Below are positions 46,206 to 57,812 of a stretch of 64,000 bases of DNA, one piece after another (position 1 is the stretch's first letter; every line of letters starts with the position of its first letter). The notes beneath the pieces are model-generated. The model worked only from the letters and a program-made list of their open reading frames with translations, was not told where the DNA came from and did no database searches. Position numbers and translations under genes: made by a program. The stretch spans positions 84,396,515 through 84,460,514 of the forward strand of contig NC_067481.1 in NCBI RefSeq assembly GCF_947179515.1, read 5' to 3'. The DNA comes from Apodemus sylvaticus. Its lineage: Eukaryota; Chordata; Mammalia; Rodentia; Muridae.

Positions 46206-46229
46206 ATGGATGGATGGATGGATGGATGG
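45541..46229. repeat. Compound TAGA/TACA/GGAT-GGAC tetranucleotide array (~690 bp)
   Basis: Tetranucleotides stay in register throughout. TACA/TAGA mixtures occupy 45541-46110 (with a GA run at about 46000-46022). Eight octamers GGACGGAT follow at about 46117-46180 and pure GGAT at 46181-46229. A higher-order repeat of 166 bp is visible: GATATAGCACACATAGATGA with its neighbours at 45604 recurs at 45770 (one mismatch), including TGCATAGAGAGATGATAGGG. The overlapping minus-strand frames of 160-236 aa (Ile-Tyr-Leu-Ser and His-Pro-Ser-Ile repeats) are open only because the 4-bp repeat lacks stops in all frames. Confidence 0.97.
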
Positions 46230-46339
46230 TGTGAGTGACAGATAGACAAATAGACAAGTGGAAAATATTACACACAGATTTAAAATGGAGAAAATAGATT
46301 TAAAAAATAATGAAATGGGGCTAAGCAAGTATGTATTTT
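46230..46339. other. Short unrecognised spacer
   Basis: A-rich sequence between the tetranucleotide array and the L1 tail. Confidence 0.4.
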
Positions 46340-46592
46340 CTCTGCACTTGGCAGGAGGATCAACAATTCCACTAACTGGGCTGCCTTATCTAACCTCTAC
46401 AGAAGATGTGCCTAGTCTTAATGCAACTTGATGTGCCAAGGCAGGTTGATATCCATGGGAGGCCTCCTCTTCTTTGAGAAGAAGGGAGTAAGAAAAGTGA
46501 GAGGGAGCAACTGAGAGGAAAAGAGAGAAGGGAAGCTGCAATCAGGATGTAAAGTAAATAAATAATTAATAAAAAGTAAATAAGAAAAAAGT
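46340..46592 (+). mobile_element. Lx-type L1 3' terminus
   Basis: GGGCTGCCTTATCTAACCTC, GATGTGCCTAGTCTTAATGC, AACTTGATGTGCCAAGGCAG, GGAGGCCTCCTCTTCTTTGA and the end GCAATCAGGATGTAAAGTAA with an A/T-rich tail match the Lx 3'UTR end. It is about 250 bp, with no coding sequence. Confidence 0.82.
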
Positions 46593-46999
46593 CATCATAA
46601 TTAGTACAAATCAATGAGAAATAAATACTTCTCTGAAGTGGTTTATTTCTAGATATGGTCACTTTCTTGGGAATAGGGATAAGGAGTTGACTTATCCTGT
46701 GAGGAAATACACGTATTCAACCACAGAAGACTGATGTAGCAAATTCCAAGCTTTTACCACGTGTAAAATACATGCACACCATCCCAATATCAAAGTTTTA
46801 ACTTATTTCTATATCAAGCGTAAGCCCCATGTCTCATCGCAGAAGAGGTGCAAGTAAGACTCTGGGTAAGATCCATTTAGGAAAATTCTGGGGACCTGAA
46901 AAAATTTAAATATATATTAACATTTGGTTTTTTGGTTGACATTTAACTTATGAAAAGAATGAACTAAGGAAAACAAGGGTCATCGTTGAAACTCAAACA
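46593..46999. other. Non-coding DNA, nothing recognised
   Basis: No repeat or gene was recognised. Confidence 0.4.
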
Positions 47000-48850
47000 A
47001 TGATTTTTTTGCTTTTGTTTTTTCTTTTGAGTAATTATTTTATTTATTTATATTTCCCATCTCTACATGCACCCCACCCTATCCCCTGCCCATTTCACTT
47101 CTTCAAGGGTGCTCCACACCCACCCAATGCCACCTCGCCCCTCTAGCATCTCCCTTCTCTGGGATATCAAGCCTCATTAGGACTAAGCACATCCCCTATC
47201 ATTTATTCCAGATAAGGAGGTCCTCTGCTACATATGTAATGGGATCCACAGACCATCCCATGTACGCTCTTTGGTTGGTGGTTTTGTCTCTGGGAGCTTT
47301 GAAGGGTTCCATTAGTTGAATTCAGTTCTTCTTATGGGGTTGCAATCCCCTTCAGCTCCTTCAGCCCTTCCCCTAGCTCTTCTATAGGGATCCCCAGACT
47401 TAGTCCAACATTTGGTTGTATCTACATCAGTCTTAGTCAGGTGCTGGCAGAGACTCTCAAAGGATAACCATGCCAGGCTCCTGTCAGCAAGCATATCTTG
47501 GCAGCTGCAGCAGTGTTGGGTTTGGTGTCTAAGCATGGGATGGACCCCAAGGTGAGGCAGACTCTGGATGTCCTCTTCAGACTTTGCTCCATTTCTGGAT
47601 CCTGTATTTCCTTTCAAAAGGAACAATTCTGGGTAAGATTTTTTTAGATGGGTGGGTCACCCCATCCCTCAACTGGGGGTCATGTCTATCAACTGGAGGT
47701 GGTCTCTTCAGGTTCCATCCCCCACTGTTGGGCATTCAGGTAACATCATCCCCAATGGGTCCGGGAAGCTTCTCACATCTCTGATGTCTGGGATATTCTA
47801 GTGGTTTGCTCTGCCCCCCACCACACAATGATGCATATTTCTATTCATTCTCCTTGTCTCTGGGCTTCTCTACTGTCTCCCCACAAACCTGATCTTGTCC
47901 CTCTTTTTTCCCTTCCCATCCCCTTTTCCACACAGATCCTTCCCTCCCTCCCTCTACCTCCCATGATTATTTTGTTCCTCACTCTAAGTGAAATTGAAGC
48001 ATCCACACTTGGGTCTTCCTTCTAGTTAAACTTCATATAGTCTGTGAGTTGTATTTTGACTATTCTGAACTTTTTGACTAATAGCCACTTCTCAGTGACT
48101 ACATATCATATATGTCCTTTTAGATCTAGATTACCTCACTCAGGGTAATATCTTCTAGTTCCATCCATTTGTCTTCAAAATTTGTGGTATCCTCATTTTC
48201 AGTAGGTGAGTAATATTCTGTTGTGTAAATGTACCATATTTTCTGTATCCACTCTTTGGTTGAGGGACATCTGGGTTGTTTCCAGCTTCTGGATATTATA
48301 AATAAGGTTTCTATGAACATAATGAAGCATGTATCCTTGTGATATGGTGAAGATGTTTTGGGTACATGCTCAGGAGTGGTATAACTAGGTCTTCAGGTAG
48401 AACTATTTAAAATTTTCTGAGGAATTGTCAGATTGATTTCCAAAGTTGTTGTGCCAGTTTGTAATCCCACTAGCAATAGAAGAATGTTCCTCTTTCTGCA
48501 CATCCTAACCAGCATCTGCTGTTGCCTGAGTTTTTTATCTTAGCCATTATGATTGGTGTAAAGTGGAATCTCAGGGTCATTTTTGATTTGCATTTCCATG
48601 GTGACTAAGGATGCTGAACATATCTTTAGGTACTTCTTGTACATTTAGTATTCCTCGGTTGAGAATTCTCTGTTTAGCTCTGTAGCCCATTTTTTAATTG
48701 GGTTATTTGGTTTGTTGGAGTCTAACTTCTTGAATTCTTTGTATATTTTGGATAGTAGCTCTCTATCTGATGTAGGGTTAATAAATCTATAGGTTGCCAT
48801 TTTGTCCTGTACATTTTGACTGTATCCTTTGCTTTACAAAAGCTTTGCTT
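47000..48850 (-). mobile_element. 5'-truncated Lx-type L1: ~1-kb 3'UTR plus ORF2 C-terminus
   Basis: The complement of the A-tail lies near 47000-47045. The 3'UTR (C/T-rich on the plus strand, 47050-48060) is unusually long, about 1 kb. ORF2 C-terminal coding follows from 48060 to 48850. The minus-strand frame 48126-48320 has the diagnostic WYIYTTEYYS...ENE...WMELEDITLSEV. Upstream words such as TTTTCTGAGGAATTGTCAGA and GTAATCCCACTAGCAATAG also match. Many stops make it a relic. It is clearly more diverged than the L1s at 28-36 kb. Confidence 0.9.
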
Positions 48851-49097
48851 TTTTTATTTTAATTATTCCTTCTAAATGACAGCCCAGCTCTTTCCAGCTT
48901 ACCTCAGCTCCAGAGTCTTTTAAACTTGTGTTTATCTTAAAAATATTATCTGTAATGAGATGTTGCAAATAAAGACTATGGAGGGAAAATCTCTATAAAA
49001 TGGCTTTCTGATATAGGGGTAAATGTAAAGATATGTCAAGAAAGTAGTCGGCTTTGGGGCAGTGAGTGAATATTTACCTGTAGCTGCCCCCCCCCCA
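48851..49097. other. Short non-coding gap
   Basis: A C-run lies at 49087-49096. Nothing else was recognised. Confidence 0.4.
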
Positions 49098-49460
49098 CAA
49101 CATAATACATTTGAATGCTTGGACCTCAGGTATTTAGAAAGAATTATGAGATGTAGCCTTGTTAGAGTTGATATGCCCTTTTTAGAGGAGGTGTGTCACT
49201 GAAGGTAGGCTTTAGTATTTTGAAAGCTCATGCCCACCCCAGTCTTGAGCTCTCTCTGCCTCCAAGTTGTGAGCCTGATGTGAGCTCTAAGCTACTGCTT
49301 TAATAACTATATGCCTGCCTGCTACCATGCACCTCACCATGGTATTCATGAGCTAAACCTCTTAAACAATTAGCAAGCCCGCAATGAAATGCTTCCTTTT
49401 ATGACTTGCCATAGTCATGGTGTTCCATCACAGCAATACAAGAGTAACTAAGACAGCTAA
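49098..49460 (-). mobile_element. URR1-related DNA transposon, diverged
   Basis: Plus-strand features in reverse-URR1 order: GATGTAGCCTTGTTAGAGTT, GAGGAGGTGTGTCACTGAAG, AAGCTCATGCCCACCCCAGT, CATGCACCTCACCATGGTAT, GCAATGAAATGCTTCCTTTT, CATAGTCATGGTGTTCCATC and the end ACAGCAATACAAGAGTAACTAAG (in pieces). It is more diverged than the copies at 20.9, 39.1 and 39.9 kb. Confidence 0.65.
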
Positions 49461-50130
49461 TAAAATCTTCATAATTGTGCATGGTCAGGTTTAAGATGTA
49501 GTGTATAGACCTTTGAGACAGAAAGGAGCTTCTTTTTTTTTTCTTTTAAGCACTGAATCAATAGCTTTAATATATAGCGGTCTCAGGGATCAATAAGATA
49601 AAGGCACTAATTAAAACAAGGCAGGGGAAATGAAAACAGTAATTCATAAAAGAAAAAATACAAATTGACAATACATATTGTATTTTACAGGATAGTATGT
49701 GTTACAGGACTCATAGTGATTGGGATTTAAGAAAGACAGATTATAAAAAGATTGCCTTTTCTTGTCTTCAAGGCTAGAAAAATTATTAAAAGAATATCAA
49801 CCACGCGAATGATCATGCTTTAAAAAAATGGTTGGTTCTTGTTGATGGTAGAATGGTCTATGAAAAATGGCTTTTTATAAGTCCTCATGGCAATGGATGT
49901 CAAGGCCCTCATAATGTGCATGAGAGTTCGTCTCTCACATTTCCACAGAACAATCTCAAGTGCACACTAAAAACAAAGATACAAACTGCAGTTATTTCTC
50001 AAGACAAATTATTGGTTTTCTCTTTTTACACTGTATTTTTCTCCCAAGTGTTGCACACTATTTTTGTAAGTATGTAAGAACAATTTTATTTTAAAATTTC
50101 AACCTTGGAAGAGTATATGTAGACTCCCCT
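49461..50130. other. Non-coding DNA, nothing recognised
   Basis: T-run near 49531-49540. The plus-strand frame 49832-50077 has no recognised domain. Confidence 0.4.
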
Positions 50131-50144
50131 TCTGATCTTTCTTC

Positions 50145-50659
50145 CCCTCCCTCTGCTGCCAGCCCTTTCTACTGTAGCAGAACCTTGCCAGGTCTGCGAC
50201 AGTGAAGAATGCATCTCCTGATACTTTCTAGAGAACCAGCCACTCAGGGCAGTTGGTAAGAATCACACCCCACACACATATACAACTCTGGAGGCCCAGA
50301 GCTGCCACCAAGGATCCTGCAGGACTCACTACCTAGCAACCACCAAAGGCCTGCCCTTCCGAATAGCAATCCCCTTCCAATCCTTATCCTGCTTCCACTA
50401 CCACCAGCCCTTTATGCTGTGACAGAACCTTGCCACAGTGAAGACACTATCTCCTGATACTGCCTAGAGAACTAGGCTCACTCAGGTCATTTGGAGTGCA
50501 GAGAGGCTTGGGAGCACAGGAAAGCTAGTCTCCCAGGAGAGCCTACATACTTGTGTGCACAGAGTGAACAGTAATCCCAGGAGTACATATACACAGGCTA
50601 ACAAGACAGATAAACCAAAATCAGAGACAGAAAGACCAGCTAACACCAGTGAAAACTAG
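50145..50659 (+). promoter_or_regulatory. L1 5'UTR with two ~246-bp tandem monomers
   Basis: CCAGCCCTTTCTACTGTAGC at 50159 and CCAGCCCTTTATGCTGTGAC at 50405 start two related units, each followed by AGAACCTTGCCA, ACAGTGAAGA, ATCTCCTGATACT and CTAGAGAAC. The offset is 246 bp. The sequence is not obviously related to the ~190-bp monomers of the L1 at 27.6 kb, so the two L1 lineages carry different promoter types. Confidence 0.8.
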
Positions 50660-51824
50660 ATGGGAAAAGGCAAATGCAAGATCATTACCAACAGAAACCA
50701 AGGCAACATGCCACCATCAGAACCCAGTTCTCCCACAAGAGCAAATTCTGGATACCCCAACACACTGGAAAAGCAAGATCTGGATTTAAAGTCACATCTC
50801 ATGATGCTGATAGAGGACTTCAAGGAGGACATAAATAACATTCTTAAAGAAATACAAGAGGACATGGGTCAACAGGCAGAAAACCTTAAAGAGGAAACAC
50901 AAATGTCCCTTAAAGAAACACAGGAGAACACGGGTCAACAGGTAGAAGCCATTAAAGAGGAAATACAAAAATCCCTTAAAGAATTACAGGAAAACACAAA
51001 CAAGCAAGTGAAGGAACTGAATAAAATTACCCAGGATCTAAAAATGGAAGTAGAAACAATAAAGAAATCACAAAGTGAGAAATCTCTGGAAATAGAAAAC
51101 CTTGGAAAGAATTCAGGAGTCAAAAAAGTGCAAGCATCAACAACAGAATACAAGAAATAGAAGAAAGACTCTCAGGAGCTGAAGATACCATAGAAAACAT
51201 TGACTCAACAGTCAAAGAAAATGCAAAATGCAAAAAGCTTGTAACCAAAATCATCCAGGAACTCCAGGACACAATGAGAAGACCAAACCTAAGGATTATA
51301 GGTATAGAACAGAGTGAAGATTTCCAACTTAAAGGGCCAGTAAATATCTTCAAAAACATTATAGAAGAAAACTTCTCTAACCTAAAGAAAGATCGCCTAT
51401 GAACATACAAGAATTCTACAGAACTCCAAACAAAATGGACGAGAACAGAAACTCCTCCCGACACATATTAATCAAAACACCAAATGCACTAAACAAAGAA
51501 AGAATATTAAAAGAAGTAAGGGGAAAAGGTCAAGTAACATATAAAGGCAGACCTTTCAGAATTACACCAGACTTCTCACCAGAAACTATGAAAGCTAGAA
51601 GATCCTGGGAAGATGTCATACAGACCCTAAGAGAACATAAATGTCAAATGAGGCTACTATACCCAGCAAAACTCTCAATTACTACAGTCTGACAAAACAA
51701 GACATTCCATGACAAGACCAAATTTACACAAGATCTGTCCACAAACCCAGCGCTTCAAAGAATAATGGGTGGAAAATACCAACACAAGACAGGAAACTAC
51801 ACCCTAGAAAAAGCAATAAAGTAA
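50660..51824 (+). pseudogene. ORF1: L1 ORF1, frameshifted, with 66-bp coiled-coil repeats
   Basis: ATG 50660 starts MGKGKCKIITNRNQGNM. The frame holds to 51160, then continues in other frames (LRIIGIEQSEDFQLKGP region; IKTPNALNKERILKEVRGK and ITPDFSPETMKARRSWEDV at 51399-51692). It ends near 51824. Within the coiled coil a 66-bp unit is repeated: CTTAAAGAAA starts at 50843, 50909 and 50975, giving LKEIQEDMGQQAENLKEE then LKETQENTGQQVEAIKEE. Repeat-number variation in this part of ORF1 is known for murine L1s. At least two frameshifts and a nonsense change inactivate it. Confidence 0.92.
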
Positions 51825-51889
51825 TCTTCTTTCTACAAGCCCAAAAGAAGATAGCCACACAAACAGAATTCCACCTTTAACAACAAAAA

Positions 51890-54800
51890 TAACAGGAAGT
51901 ATCAATCACTTGTCCTTAAAATCTCTTAACATCAATGGTCTCAATTCCCCCAATAAACTAACAGACTTGATAGGTAAACAGGACCCAACATTTTGCTGCA
52001 TACAAGAAACCCACCTCAGTGACAAAGACACTTACTACCTCAGAGTCAAAGATTGGAAAACAAATTTCCAAGCAAATGATTCCAAGAAACAAGCTAGAGT
52101 GGCCATACTTATACTGGATAAAATTGACTTTCAACCAACTTGTCAAAAAAAGATACAGAGGGGCACTTCATACTTGTCAAAGGAAAAGTCTACCAAGATG
52201 ATATTTCAATTCTGAACATCTATGCTTCAAATGCAAGGGTGCCCACATTCATAAACGAAACTTTATGAATGCTTAAAGCACACATTGCACCCCACACAAT
52301 TTTAGTGGGAGACTTCAACACCCCACTCTCAACAATGGACAAATTATGGAAACAGAAACTAAGCAGAGACACAGTGAAACTAATGTTTTGGCCCAAATGG
52401 ATCTAACAGATATTTATAGAACATTCCATCCTCAAGCAAAAGAATGTACTTTCTTCTCAGCACCTCATACTACCTTCTCCAAAAATTTGACCATATAAAT
52501 TGGCCAAAAAACAGGCCTCTAAAGATATAGGAATATTTAAATAATTCCATACACCCTATCAGATCACCACGGCCTAAGGTTGGTCTTAAGTTCGAACAAA
52601 AATAACAGAAAACACACATACACATGGATGTTGAACAATTCTCTACTCAATGATAATGTGGTCAGGGAAGAAATAAAGAAAGTAACTAAAGACTTTTTAG
52701 AATTTAATGAAAATGAGGGCATATAATAACAAAACATGTGGGACTCAATGAAAGCAGTGCTAAGAAGAAAATGCTCTAAGTGCCTCCAAAATAAAATGGA
52801 GAGAGCTGACATTAACAGCTTGACAACACACCTGAAAGCTCTAGAAGAAAAAGAAGCAAGTACATACAAGAGGAGTAGACAGCAGGAAATAATCAAACTC
52901 AGGGCCGAAGTCAACCAAATAGAAACAAGAAGAATTATACAAAGAATCAACAAAACCAGGAGCTGGTTCTTTGAGAAAATCAACAAGATAGATAAATCTT
53001 TAGCCAGACTAACCAGAGGGCTCAGAGGCATTACCCAAATTAATAAAATCAGAAATGAAAAGGGACACATAACAACAAAAACTGTGGAAATTCAAAAAAA
53101 ATCATCAGATTCTACTACTCAACAAAATTGGAAAATCTGGACAAAATAGACAATTTTCTACACACATACCAGGTGCCAATGTTAAAACAGGAGCAGATAA
53201 TCCATCTAAATAGTCCCATAAGTTCAGAGGAAATTGAAGCTGTTGTCAAGAGTCTCCCAGCATAAAAAAGCCAAGGACCAGATGGGTTTAGTGGGGAATT
53301 TTATCAAACTTCAAAGAGCTAATACCATTACTCCTCAAACTATTCCGCAAAATAGAAACTCAAGAAACACTATCCAATTCATTCTATGAAGCCATAATAA
53401 TGCTTACACCTAAACCAAACAAAGACCAAAAAAGGAAAGAGATCTTCAGACCAATTTCCCTTATGAATATTGATACAAAAGTACTCAACAAAATTCTGGC
53501 CAACAGAATCCAAGAATGCATCAAAACAATATTTCACTATGATCAAGTAGGCTTCATCCCAGGTAGGCAGGGATGGTTCAATATACAGAAATATACCAAT
53601 GTAATCCACTACATAAACAAACTCAAAGAAAAAAGCCACATGATCATTTCATTAGATGCTGAAAAAGCTTTTGACAAAATTTGGCATCCCTTCATGATAA
53701 AAGTCTTGGAGAGATCAGGAATTCAAGACCAGTACATAAACATAGTGAAAGCATTATTCTGTAAACAGGTAGCCAACATCAAACTAAATGGAGAGAAACT
53801 TGAAGCAATCCCAATAAGATCTGGGACCAGACAAGGCTGCCCATTCTATTCAATATAGTACTTGAAGTCCTAGGCAGAGCAATTAGACAACAAAAGGACG
53901 TCAAAGGTATACAAATGATTTGTATACCTATTTACAGATGATATGATCATGTACTTTAGTGTACCTGGTTTTATTTGTATCTCCAAAATTCCCCAAAATT
54001 TCCACCAGAGAACTCCTAAAGCTGATAAACTACTTTAGCAAAGTGGCTGGATATAAAATTAACTCAAACAAATCAGTAGACTTACTATACTCAAAGGATA
54101 AACAGAGAAAGAAATGACACCCTTCGCAATAGTCACAAATAATATTACATTCCTTGCTGTGACTTTAAAGAAGTAAGTAAAAGATCTGTATGACAAGAAC
54201 TTCAAGCCTCTGAAGAAAGAAACCATAGAAGATCTCAGAAGCTGGAAAGAGCTCCCATGCTCATGGATTGGAAGGATTCATATATACAAATGGCCATCTT
54301 GCTGAAAGCAATCTACAAATTCAATGCAATCCCCATTAAAATTCCAAATCAATTCACTGAACTAGAAAGAGCAATCTGCAAATTCATTTGCAATAACAAA
54401 AAAACTCAGGATAGCAAAAAAAACTATTCTCCAAAACAGAAGATCTCCTGGGGTAATCACCATCCCTGACCTCAAGCTCTACTACAGAGCAATAGTAATA
54501 AAAACTGTATGGTATTGGTACAGAGACAGGCAGGAAGATCAATGGAATAGAATTGAAGACCCAGATATGAACCCACATACCTACTGTCACTTTATATTTG
54601 ACAAAGGAGCTAAAAACATCCAATGGAGAAAAAGATAGCATTTTTAACAAATGGTGCTGGTTCAACTGGTGGTCAGCATGCAGAAAAATGCAAATCAACC
54701 CATTCTTACCTCCTTATACGAGCTCAAGTCCCAATGGATCAAGTAGCTACAAATAAAACCAGATACATTAAAGCTTATAAAGGAAAAAGTGGGCAAGAAT

Positions 54801-55274
54801 CTTGAACACATGAACACAGGGGAAATTTTCCTGACTAGAACACCAATGGCTTATGCTCTAAGAACAATAATCAACAAATCGGACCTCATAAATCTGCAAA
54901 GCTTCTGTAAGGCAAAGGACACTGTCAATAGGACAAAAGAGCAACCAACAGATTGGGAAAAGATCTTTACCAATCCTGCATCCTATAGAGGGCTAATATC
55001 CAATGTATACAAAGAACACAAGAAGTTAAACTCTAGAGTGTAATAACCCTATTAAAAATGGGGTATAGAGCTAAACAGGGAATTTTCAACTGAGGATTAT
55101 TGAATGTCCCACAAGCACCTAAAGAAATGTTCAACATCCTTAGTCCTAAGGGAAATGCAAATCAAAACAACCCTGAGATTTCACCTCATACCAGTTAGAA
55201 TGGCTAAGAAAAAAAAATTCAGGAGACAGCAGGTGCTGGCAAGGATGTGGATAAAGAGAAACACTCCTCTAGTG
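51890..55274 (+). pseudogene. ORF2: L1 ORF2, 3'-truncated and mutated
   Basis: Endonuclease motifs are SLNINGLNSP, CCIQETHLSDKD and GDFNTPLS. RT motifs are FRPISLMNIDTKVLNKIL, VGFIPGRQGWFN, IISLDAEKAFDKIWHPF and SGTRQGCP. The catalytic FADD has become FTDD at about 53931-53942, next to a small insertion of GATTTGTATACC-like sequence. Stops and frameshifts are frequent. The frame-equivalent of the Cys-rich C-terminus is cut at 55274 (STHSCWWDCKLV region), where an inverted L1 begins. Confidence 0.92.
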
Positions 55275-57532
55275 CTGGTGGGATTGCAAACTGGTCTCTG
55301 TATTTGTTCCCATGAGTATTTTATTCCCCTTTCAAAAAAGGACCAAAGCACCCACACTTTGGTCTTCCTTCTTCTAGAGCTTCATGTGGTCTATGAATTG
55401 TATTTTGGGTGTTCTGAGCATTTGGGCTAATATCCACCTATCAGTGAGTGCATACCATGTGTGTTCTTTTGTGATTGGGTTATCTCACTTAGGATGATAT
55501 TTTTTACTTCCATCCATTTGCCTAATATTTTCATGAATTCATTGTTTTTAATAGCTAAATAGTACTCCATTGTGTATATATACCACATTTTCTGTATCCC
55601 TCTGTTGAAGGATATCTGGGTACTGTCCAGTTTCTGGCTATTATAAATAAGGCTGCTATCAACATAGTAGAGGATATATCTTTGTTATATCTTGGAGAAT
55701 CTTATGGGTATATCCCCAGGAGTGGTATAGCTGGGCCCTCAAGTAATACTAAGTCCAATTTTCTGAGGAACCACCAAACTAATTTCCAAAGTAGTTGTAC
55801 CAGCTTGCAATCCCACCAACAATAGAGGAGTGTTCCTCTTTCTTCACATTCTCACCAGCATCTGCTGTCAAATGACTATTTGATCTTAGCCATTGTGGCT
55901 GGTATGAGATGGAATCTCAGGGTTGTTTTGATTTGCATTTCCCTGATGACTAAGGATGTTGAAAATTTCTTTAGGTGCTCTCAGCCATTTTCTATTCCTC
56001 GGTTGAAAATTATTTGATTAGCCCTGTACCCCATTTTATAAGGTTATTTGATTCTCTGGAGTCCAAATTCTTGAGTTCTTTGTATATTGAACATGTTGAA
56101 TATATTGAATATTATCCCTCCATTGGATGTAGGATTGCTAAAGGTCTTTTCCCAATCTGTTGGTTAACATTTTCTCCTATTAACAATGTCCTTTGGCTTA
56201 TAGAAGCTTTGCAATTTTATGAGGTCCCATTTGTCTATTATTGATTTAGAGCATAAGCTGTTGGTGTTCTGTTCAGGAACATTTACCCTAGGCTCATGTG
56301 TTCAAGGTTCTTCCCCACTTTCTCCTCTGTATGTTTCAAGAGTATTTGGTTTTATGTGGAAGATCTAGATCCACTTGGATTGAATTTTGTACAGGGACAT
56401 AAGAATGGATTGATTTGCATTCTTCTACATGTTGACTTTCAGTTGAACCAGCAACATTTGCAAAAAAAAAAAAAAGATGTCTTCTTTCCCCTGGATGGTT
56501 TAAGTTCCTTGTCAAAGATCAAATGACCATTGGTGTGTGGGTTCATTTCTGAGTCTTCAATTCTATTCCATCAATCTTCCTGCCTGTCTCTGTACCAATA
56601 CCATACAATTTTTATCATTATTGCTCTATAATAAAGCTTGAGGTCAGGGATGGTGATTCTCCCAGAAGTTCTTTTATTGGTGAGAATAGTTTTCACTATC
56701 CTGGGTTTTTTGATATTGCAGATGAATTTGCAAATTGCTCTTTCTAACTCTATGAAGAATTAAGTTGGATTTTTGATGGGAATTGCATTGAATCTGTAGA
56801 TTGCTTTTGGAAAGATGGCCATTTCAACTATATTAATACTGCCAATCCATTAACATGGGAAATCTTTCAATCTTCTGAGATCTTCAATTTCTTTCATCAG
56901 AAACTTGAAGCTCTTCTCATACAGATCTTCCACTTGTTTGTTTAGAGTCACAAGGAGGAATTTTATATTATTTGTGACTATTGTGAAGGATGTTGTTTCC
57001 GTAATTTCTTTCTCAGCCTGTTTACCCTTTGAGTAGAAGAAGGCTACTGATTTTTTAGTTAATTTTATATTCAGCTACATTGCTGAAGTTGTCTGTCATA
57101 TTTAGGAGTTCTTTGGTGGAATTTTCAAATTCATTTAGGTATATGATCATATCATCTGCAAATAGTGATATTTTGATTTAGTCCTTTCCAATTTGTATCT
57201 CTTTGACCTCCTTTGGTTGCTTCATTGGTCTAGATATAACTTCAAGTACTACATTGAATAGATAGGGAGAGAGTGGGCAGCCTTGTCTGGTCCCTGATTT
57301 TATTGGAATTGCTTCACTTTTCTCTCCATTTAGTTTGATGTTGGCTACAGGTTTGCTGTATATTGCTTTTACTATATTTAGGTATGGGCCTTGAATTTGT
57401 GATCTTTTCAAGACTTTTAACACGAAGGGATGGTGAATTTTGTTAAATGCTTTTTCATCATCTAATGAAATGATGATGTGTCTTTTTTTATCTTGAGTTT
57501 GTTTATGTAGTAGATTACCTTGATAGATTGTC
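55275..57532 (-). mobile_element. Inverted L1, joined tail-to-tail to the L1 at 50.1 kb
   Basis: From 55275 the plus strand reads the reverse complement of L1. About 165 bp of 3'UTR comes first (CACTTTGGTCTTCCTTCTTC, AATATCCACCTATCAGTGAG). ORF2 then runs from its C-terminus (WYIYT/NEFMK equivalents) to the RT domain. FADD is intact on the minus strand (57151-57162), and the minus-strand frame 57178-57567 holds IIISLDDEKAFNKIHHPF and SGTRQGCPLSPYLFNVVLE. There is no A-tail complement at 55275, so the 3' end is missing. The 5' truncation lies at about 57532. An A13 run at 56461-56473 interrupts ORF2. Confidence 0.93.
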
Positions 57533-57785
57533 TTGATAAATAGACAGAAGGACCAATGAGATGTCACAAAAGATGGGGAAAAGACTTCAGAAAAAAAAAG
57601 AAATGAGATTTAAATGTATTAGGAGTTTTATTACTAAATTTACTAAATATATTAATGTTGATTTATAAACTGTAAAACATATGGCACATGCACTATTGAT
57701 AGCAAAGCAATTGAAATGTATACATGGTATATGGAAATTCTATACTATCTTCATAATTGTGTTGTACCTTTAAAACCATTCTAAT
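57533..57785. other. Short non-coding gap
   Basis: AT-rich. Nothing was recognised. Confidence 0.4.
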
Positions 57786-57811
57786 TTGTGTGTGTGTGTG
57801 TGTGTGTGTGT
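57786..57811. repeat. (TG)13 microsatellite
   Basis: An uninterrupted TG run, directly next to the tail of the B1 that follows. Confidence 0.95.
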
Positions 57812-57812
57812 T

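Larger units (their letters stand above)
50131..55274 (+). mobile_element. Older near-full-length L1 lacking its 3' end
   Basis: Contains a 5'UTR with tandem monomers (50131-50659), ORF1 (50660-51824) and ORF2 (about 51890-55274). It stops abruptly at GGGATTGCAAACTGGT, before the ORF2 C-terminal end and 3'UTR. At 55275 the sequence switches to an L1 in the opposite orientation. Compared with the L1 at 27.6-36.1 kb it keeps the codons for VLEVL at the RT site where the younger copies have a 9-bp deletion. Many stops and indels show it is inactive. Confidence 0.93.

Noticed and set aside
45539..46328. Minus-strand open frames of 160-236 aa rich in Ile-Tyr-Leu-Ser and His-Pro-Ser-Ile
   Set aside because: They are translations of the tetranucleotide array in all three frames of one strand, so openness follows from the repeat and not from coding.
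52564..53070. 168-aa hydrophobic minus-strand frame resembling a membrane protein
   Set aside because: It is antisense to Lys/Glu-rich L1 ORF2, which always gives Phe/Leu-rich complementary frames.
55275..57532. Twin-priming inversion of a single L1
   Set aside because: The plus and minus parts contain the same ORF2 region instead of complementary parts, and there is no A-tail at the expected end.
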